Part shown: positions 57,943-64,000 of the stretch, piece after piece
Layout of the letters: the number at the start of each line of letters is the position of its first letter
How positions within the stretch are numbered: the first letter of the stretch is position 1
Source: Brachionus rotundiformis
Lineage: Eukaryota; Rotifera; Eurotatoria; Ploima; Brachionidae
Direction of reading: 5' to 3'
NCBI GenBank assembly: GCA_016802295.1
Contig: JAESIW010000138.1
Location: forward strand, 753,904-817,903
Length of the DNA: 64,000 bases
Position numbers and translations under genes: made by a program
The notes under the pieces: model-generated
Told to the model about the DNA's origin: nothing
The model's input: only the letters and a program-made list of their open reading frames with translations
Database searches by the model: none

Positions 57943-59649
57943 TCAAACTAAATATGTCTTAAATTTAAAAAACCTGAACAAGTACTTATCAGCTAGTATT
58001 GGAAATTTTATGTTCATTAGTGAAAAAAAGCCTATTGATGATATTAGGATAAAATTTTGCTTGTAAACTAGCCGGAAAACAAGTTTAGATATTGGAATAA
58101 AAAAATTAAAAAAATTATTAAAACAAAAATAAATGTAGATTGTGTTGAAAATGAGCGTTATTATGCCTAAATTAGCTAGGACTAGAGTGCTCCTATATTC
58201 CGGTTGTTTTTTATCATTTAAACTATCTTCGGTATAGTGAACTACAGGTGCATATAGATTTGTGTATAACAAATCGACAACAACTAGAATATTATTAGAA
58301 TCTGCAACATACAATCTTCTTATTCCGGATTGTGATTGTTTTTGTGATGGATCCAATTTTTCCTCAGGTTCCCGGTTTATTGGCCCTTGGACTTCACCAA
58401 CATTCATATCACTATATAAAGAAAATAAGATTGACAAAATTATTTTTATTTTTAATTTATACTGATTTTTTAATTGTTCGAGTTCGTCTTGGGTCTGATC
58501 AAGCTTAATGGTTAGTTCATTTTTCTCTCTGAGAACTTTTTGAAGCTCTCTAAGCGTGAATCGTGGCCTATTTGGATCATTGGCATCAAATATTAGCAAA
58601 TTGGTCAAATCTTTGGACAATTTTTCTTGAGAATTTGTAATCTCTGCGTCCCTATCTGTGCTATCTGTATCTTTCTTATCAATTATTTCTGACAAATTTT
58701 TTATTTTAAGCTTTTCTCTAATCAAATTGAGCTGATGCTCCTTTTCCGTAAGTGTGCATTCAATTTCAGCTTTGGACTTGACCATTTTTTCTATTTGATT
58801 TTGAGCTAAAATTTGCTTACGTCTCAATGACAGCATTGTCGAATTAAGTCTGTCTATTTGGCTTATTAACTTTTAGCAAAATATTAATTAAATTAAATAA
58901 AACAATAAATTAATAATTAAAATTATTTATTTACCCCTTCATTTTCAGAATTTTTCTGCTCAATCTCACGGTCTTTGAGCCGAACGGTCTCTTTCAGTCT
59001 AATATTTTCTTCTTTTATTTGTTTTATATAATCAAGCTCTTCTTGTTTAATTACTTAAATAATTGTTAATTAATTATTTAATAAAATAGCTAGTTAAGTA
59101 CCCAAAAGTTCATTCTGTTTTGATTCAATATTTCTGTTTTGGTCTAAAGACTCGTTCAGACGTCTATTTTCATCTTTTAGCTTATTTATCATTCCAATCA
59201 GTCTATAGGTTTCCTGTTTCCATTTTTCATCTATTTCCTCTAGTTCCTAAATCCGAAAAAGTAAATTCCAGTTTAGAAAATAAAAATAAAACCTTTTCAA
59301 ATTTTTCCCGCTCATTGTTGCGGGCTGTTTTTTCCATTTCCAAGCTATTAATTCTCATCTTTAGCTCATTGACTTGGTCATTCTCCTTTTCCTTATTGAT
59401 TGTCATTGTCTCAAGCAATTCTAGGACACTTATCACCTTGGGCATCAAGTCTTTCAAAATATCAGAACCATAATTGTTAATTATTTTTTCTAGCTGGGAC
59501 CCGATGATCGCCGCATCTTCGTATACATCGGCCAGTGTATACTCGTTGTTAGTGATCTCGCTGGACGAAAATTGATTGAAAGAGTCTTTACGAACCATGT
59601 CATAATTGTTGGCATAATAGCTGTTTCCAAGAATAGGCGAACTAGCCAT
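57943..59649 (-). CDS. RILP-like protein (RH1 and RH2 domains) with an unusual C-terminal tail
   Basis: Five minus-strand exons: 59649-59293, 59246-59102, 59053-58935, 58869-58463 and 58411-57943, about 498 aa, phases consistent. RILP and RILPL proteins bind active Rab GTPases (RILPLs bind LRRK2-phosphorylated Rab8/10) and dynein-dynactin adaptors in lysosome and cilium traffic. The RH1 domain is at about 38-110 (TLADVYEDAAIIG, YGSDILKDLMPKVISVLELLE). A long coiled coil follows. The RH2 domain is at about 307-343 (NRPRFTLRELQKVLREKNEL, DELEQLKNQ), then QGPINREPEE and SGIRRL, as in the RILPL/JIP end. Beyond this the frame runs on for about 120 residues, with hydrophobic stretches and a possible membrane segment that normal RILPLs lack. 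The tail may be real or may read through an unspliced donor (GTATGT at SGIRRL). Confidence 0.8.
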
Positions 59650-62600
59650 TTTTTTATTAAAAGATAATTATTCTATTTAGATTTAAAATTCACGTCGCAT
59701 TTTGCCATTACTTAAAAAAACTTTATTTTCATATCTAGAAAAATTTAAAAGATAAGAAAATGAAAAACACGCGCCTCTATCATCATTTGATACCAAAAAT
59801 CTGATTAATTATATGTATATTATTTATACTATTTTTCTTATTAGAAAAAAAAAGCTTATTATAATCAGCTTATTTGTTCTTAGGTATAAAACAAAAATCA
59901 AAATTTAAAATAATTTATAAAATCGATAAATTTTAAATTATTATAATTGTGACTATAAATAATTTGTAGGAGCCGTATCATTCAAAATTTTAATTAGAAA
60001 AAAAATTAATTTTCTAGATTAGCCCAAATATGAAGCTGGAACTGGTTTAGACATAGTTTAATTAAAATTCAGAGTCGTCTAAACACCTTTAAGTTTAATT
60101 AATTAAGATAAGAATCTTAAAAGACAGATTGGTATATTTAACAACTATTCAATCATTTAGCCTGAATATTTTCTCATCCAAGATCGCTTCAACTCTTTTA
60201 TTTTTAAAATTATTTTAACTATTTTTAATTGAATGAGCTCTTTGGAAAGAAGGGCATCTTAAAATTGGACTTTAAATTTTAGATTTTTTTTAATTAAAAG
60301 AAACCATTTAAAACTCTTAAAAAAATTAAAATCTTGTCTGGTTCGGCTGATTAAATTGACACAAGAGTTTATAACGATTTTTCTATCGATATGATAACCC
60401 ATTTTTTTTTAACTATAAACATTGATCTTTCATTAGCTTTATAACTTTTATCTTGTTGGACTTCCTTTAGAAATAAAAAAAACTCGACAAAATTTACGAA
60501 GCCCAAATAAACCTCAATTTTATTATATATTTTTTTTTTCTATGAAAAAAAAATAAATATTTTCTATAAATATTTAACCAGTTGACTTTTAACAATGTCC
60601 TAAAAATTAAGCTCTAGTCGATTGTTAATATTCATATAGCTTGTTTTTTTTATTTTTATTTTTATTTTTACTTGATTAAAATTTTGCATGATTTTGAAAT
60701 TTTTTACAAATTAAATTCTAGAAATTTATTTTCTTAATTAAATTTTTTTAATATGAAAAAATCTGGTATTTTTAAACAAATATCAACAATTCTTAAAATT
60801 AAAACCACTTAACACTTTAAATGAAGAAATTTTATATTTTAATAGTCTCAATTTGATAAATTAATTATTAAATTTTACACAAAAAATTAAACAATCTCTA
60901 TCCAAGCAGACATAAACAAGCCGGACTAGATCCCAAATTTGAATACTCGGTCAGCTATTTTACAGTGTATGGACCATGGTAATAAAATCATGCCTATGCT
61001 TAAATTAAAATTAAGCATTAGAAATGTTAAGCAAACCTGGGCCGCACAGTCATTAAAGCTGACATTTGGGCTAAATGGCATTGAACAAGTTCGACTCATG
61101 AATACAAATTCAAATTGGTTATTAGCCAAATTAATTTTATATTTATCTTAAATATCAAGTAAATACGGACTCGAAATTAGCAAGTTTGCAGGTCCGCCCA
61201 ATCCGAGGCAAATTATCTGTTATGTAACTTGGCCATAAATAGCTTTGCATTTACAAACAAAGCTATTGAAAACCTTTCAAAAGCTGTTCTAAAACCTTAG
61301 AGCACATACGCTACTAATTAGTTTTGAACAAAAAAGAAACAAGCTTGAGATATGCTCATAGAGAATAGATAAATAAGTTTTGAAAATAAAAAAATCAATA
61401 AATTACATATTTGCTATGCTATGCTGCTGAGAAACAAAAGACAATCGGATATAGGCAGACATTTATTTGCGTCAATTGAGAAATTTATTTGACTGATATT
61501 GATAAAATTAGCACATAATTGATGTTTAATGGATTTTATAAATTTTCTATTAAATTCAATATTATCCATATTTAATCAGCTTCCACTTCAAAATTCAATT
61601 ACAGCTCTTGAATTTGTAATTTAATTATGTACTGACTTGCCGTATTAAATATATAGACACGTTTTTTGTCTTGGTGTATTATTTAATATGATTAAAGATG
61701 TGCTCTACTCATTACGGTTCTATTCATCAATTATTGATCATATAATCTTTTGAAAAATAAACTGACTAGATATTGCCTAAATAAGAAAATATAAAAGAAT
61801 TTAATTTATTATTTTGCACGCAAGATGAATAAATCAATCTAAAAAGATTTGATCGAAAATTAAGATAATTAAATTAAAAATGAAAAAATGAAAATTTAAC
61901 AAATAAAAATATTCGGAATTTTTTAAATTTAATTAAAATTGTTGTAAAAGTAAGCAAGAATGAGTTGATTATAATTGGAAAGTATTATTGTTTCCTTGTT
62001 TTTTCATTTGGCCAAAAATTGTCGCTTCAAAAGCCTTTTAAATGTTGCCAACTAATTTGCCACTCTGATTATTTAAGCCTCATTTTGGCAAAATTATAAA
62101 ATAATTAAATAAATTAATCATTAAAAATAATTATATTTATTTAGCTAAATCCTTTCTTTATTGACTTCTTTCTAGGGTTTTATTTTAAATTTTTTCTAAA
62201 AATATACTTGTTCTGATTGTCATTTTTGATTTAATAAGTAATGCATGTTATTTTTCCTATCATAAAAATGTTCTAAGTGTATGAATTGAATGAGAAGCTC
62301 CTTGATATTTTGCAGATCGTATTTCTATTTATTCTTAAAAATCAATGTGATTCTTAACCTAACCTAACTTTTCGAATAGATACTCAATATTCTAAAAGCA
62401 AATGCTTTATAAAGTTATTTAAAAAAAATAAGATTCGCATGTTAAGATATATCAAATATTTTACGATACAATATCAATGAGAAATTCATAAATCCTATTT
62501 AAACTTTTTATGATAAAAATATGTCTAAAACTATCAAAACACTTTTGAGATCTCATTGTCCAGCTTTAATAAATCAAGCATGAATCAATCAAAATGATAA

Positions 62601-64000
62601 AAAAGGCTTTTTCATACATATCCCTGTCTGAAATAAAATTGTTTTTTAATTTTTTATATCCTTAAATAGGCTTATTATGTTCAATAATGTGATATCGTTA
62701 AGTATTATTTTCCAATACAGATGATATCTGATGATCAAATTTCACCGTAACGATTTAAAATTGAAAATCCTTAAATTAATTAATTTCTTAATTTCATTAG
62801 TATACTAGATATTTTTTTGAAGATAAATCTTTGATATAAATAATAGAAAATTTCTATTGCTCATGAATCGAATACCATAAGTTTTGATTATATCACAAAA
62901 TTAAGTGTAATTAAAAAATCTTGAAAAATAAGTTATAACTTTTCTGGAAAAACAAACATAAATTATTATTTTTTATACTTAAATAAATATTGAAATAAAA
63001 TATTTCTCATCAGCAATCACCTATTATTTTAATTAACTATTTTATTACTATTATTATTCTCAATTAAATTTATTGAAAATATTTTTAGTCGAATATTTCA
63101 TTAGAAAAGTTTTTATATTGTTTTTTAAAAATTTGTTTTTATGAATGTCATATCAAGGTAGAAGAAGTCTTATAATATTTAAAGATATTATTCTAGCTTA
63201 TTATACTACTATTTGATAAGCTTTACTTTAAAAAGACATTTTTCAATTAAGTCTTACTTTTTAGGCAAAGATTACTCAATTTACAATAAAAATTAAAAAA
63301 AAAACTAAAATTATTGTCTCATAATCCTTTGGTAAATATAAATTAAAAATAATTATTTTAAAAACCAAGTATTTAGTCTATAGATGATTAAACCTTTCAT
63401 CATTTTTGTTTTTTTTTCAAAATTTTATAGATAAACTTGAATATAATTATCAAAAAATAAAATATGTCCCTATAAATTAATGGCGATTATTTTAATAAAG
63501 CCAAACTGACAGATTATGCTTTATTTTTATAATGGCTTAGATATTATATATTTAACCGATAAATCATCGAGTCCCAACTAAATATCTAAAAAAATTAATA
63601 CTTAGAAAGTTTGTTTTGTGATTAAAATGGAAACTGAACCATGAGCTTCCTTTCTAAAAAGAACAATACCAAAAGGCAAATAAAAGTCTAGTCTGATTCA
63701 AAACTTTATAATTAGTAATAAATTTGATTTTAAAACAAATAAATTAGAACTTCGACAAACACCAAACAACACCTTAAGCCAAAACCCCCTTTATTTTCTC
63801 ATAGATCTAATTCTTGGTAAAAAAGTATTTATTTTTAAAATACTTTAAATTCAACGTTACCAAATCTAATCCTAAGTGATAGAAGTCTATTTGAAAATAA
63901 TTATTTAAATATTTTTATAAGAATATTGAGCACATTTGTACCATAATTAATTGATTCAAATAGGTTAAACTAATATTCAATTAATAATAAAATATTTATT
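59650..64000. other. 4.3-kb gene-free right end
   Basis: AT-rich, with stops in every frame. The 70-codon frame at 60939-61151 (+) and its antisense partner have no domain or splice support. The left end must include the promoter of the RILP-like gene. No RNA gene, satellite or mobile element recognised. Confidence 0.4.

Noticed and set aside
60926..61151. Overlapping 67- and 70-codon frames on both strands
   Set aside because: Neither shows a motif, signal peptide or splice continuation. Overlap on both strands is typical of chance.

Overview
This is a eukaryotic, strongly AT-rich nuclear window. Genes are split by short GT-AG introns (about 45-120 bp, a few near 1 kb), the standard code fits every gene, and there are no operons. 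The gene set is bilaterian: UNC5 netrin receptors, TAB1, a septin, a Polycomb CBX protein, a STRA6-like receptor, a RILP-like protein, a Ca-regulated mitochondrial carrier, a DHHC enzyme and a retinol-dehydrogenase-like SDR. A secreted protein of the invertebrate DUF7042/7044 kind points to a protostome. The very AT-rich, compact, intron-poor style would suit a monogonont rotifer (Brachionus-like), but that is a guess from composition and gene style. I reconstructed exons by hand from open frames and splice sites; the exon phases listed were checked to join in frame.

Layout. 76-2135: secreted Cys-rich protein (+). 2401-4860: a repeat unit followed by a decayed LINE. 5812-7344: septin (+). 7879-9666: TAB1 (+). 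9759-10377: a 345-bp tandem repeat. 10835-13933 and 21435-26116: two UNC5-type receptors in tandem (-), separated by 7.5 kb without recognisable genes. 26117-31700: no recognisable gene. 31730-33159 and 38232-39001: two nearly identical repeat units in inverted orientation. They bracket a three-gene block: SCaMC-type carrier (+, 33840-35280), a SEA-like/EGF membrane protein (-, 35408-37621), and a single-exon DHHC enzyme (+, 36005-36928) nested in an intron of that membrane protein. 40103-41017: Polycomb CBX (-). 43566-44818: retinol-dehydrogenase-like SDR (+). 44876-46440: an unrecognised gene, possibly ciliary, with two alternative last exons (-). 46765-50214: a single-exon STRA6-like protein (-). 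53123-54784: two inverted MITEs, one with a perfect 9-bp target duplication. 54790-55460: the fourth repeat unit. 55683-56989: a BAR-like coiled-coil protein (-). 57943-59649: RILP-like protein (-). 59650-64000: nothing recognised.

The most unusual element is a four-copy unit. It has AP-1-like plus TATA modules, then a GC-rich core of about 470 bp bounded by 50-bp direct repeats, then AATAAA. In the three copies that keep both signals the TATA-to-AATAAA distance is 628-629 bp, which looks like a mobile, non-coding Pol II transcription unit. Possible functional links between neighbours are limited: the STRA6-like protein and the SDR, both of retinoid-pathway families, lie within 6 kb, and two UNC5 paralogues sit side by side with different death-domain regions.
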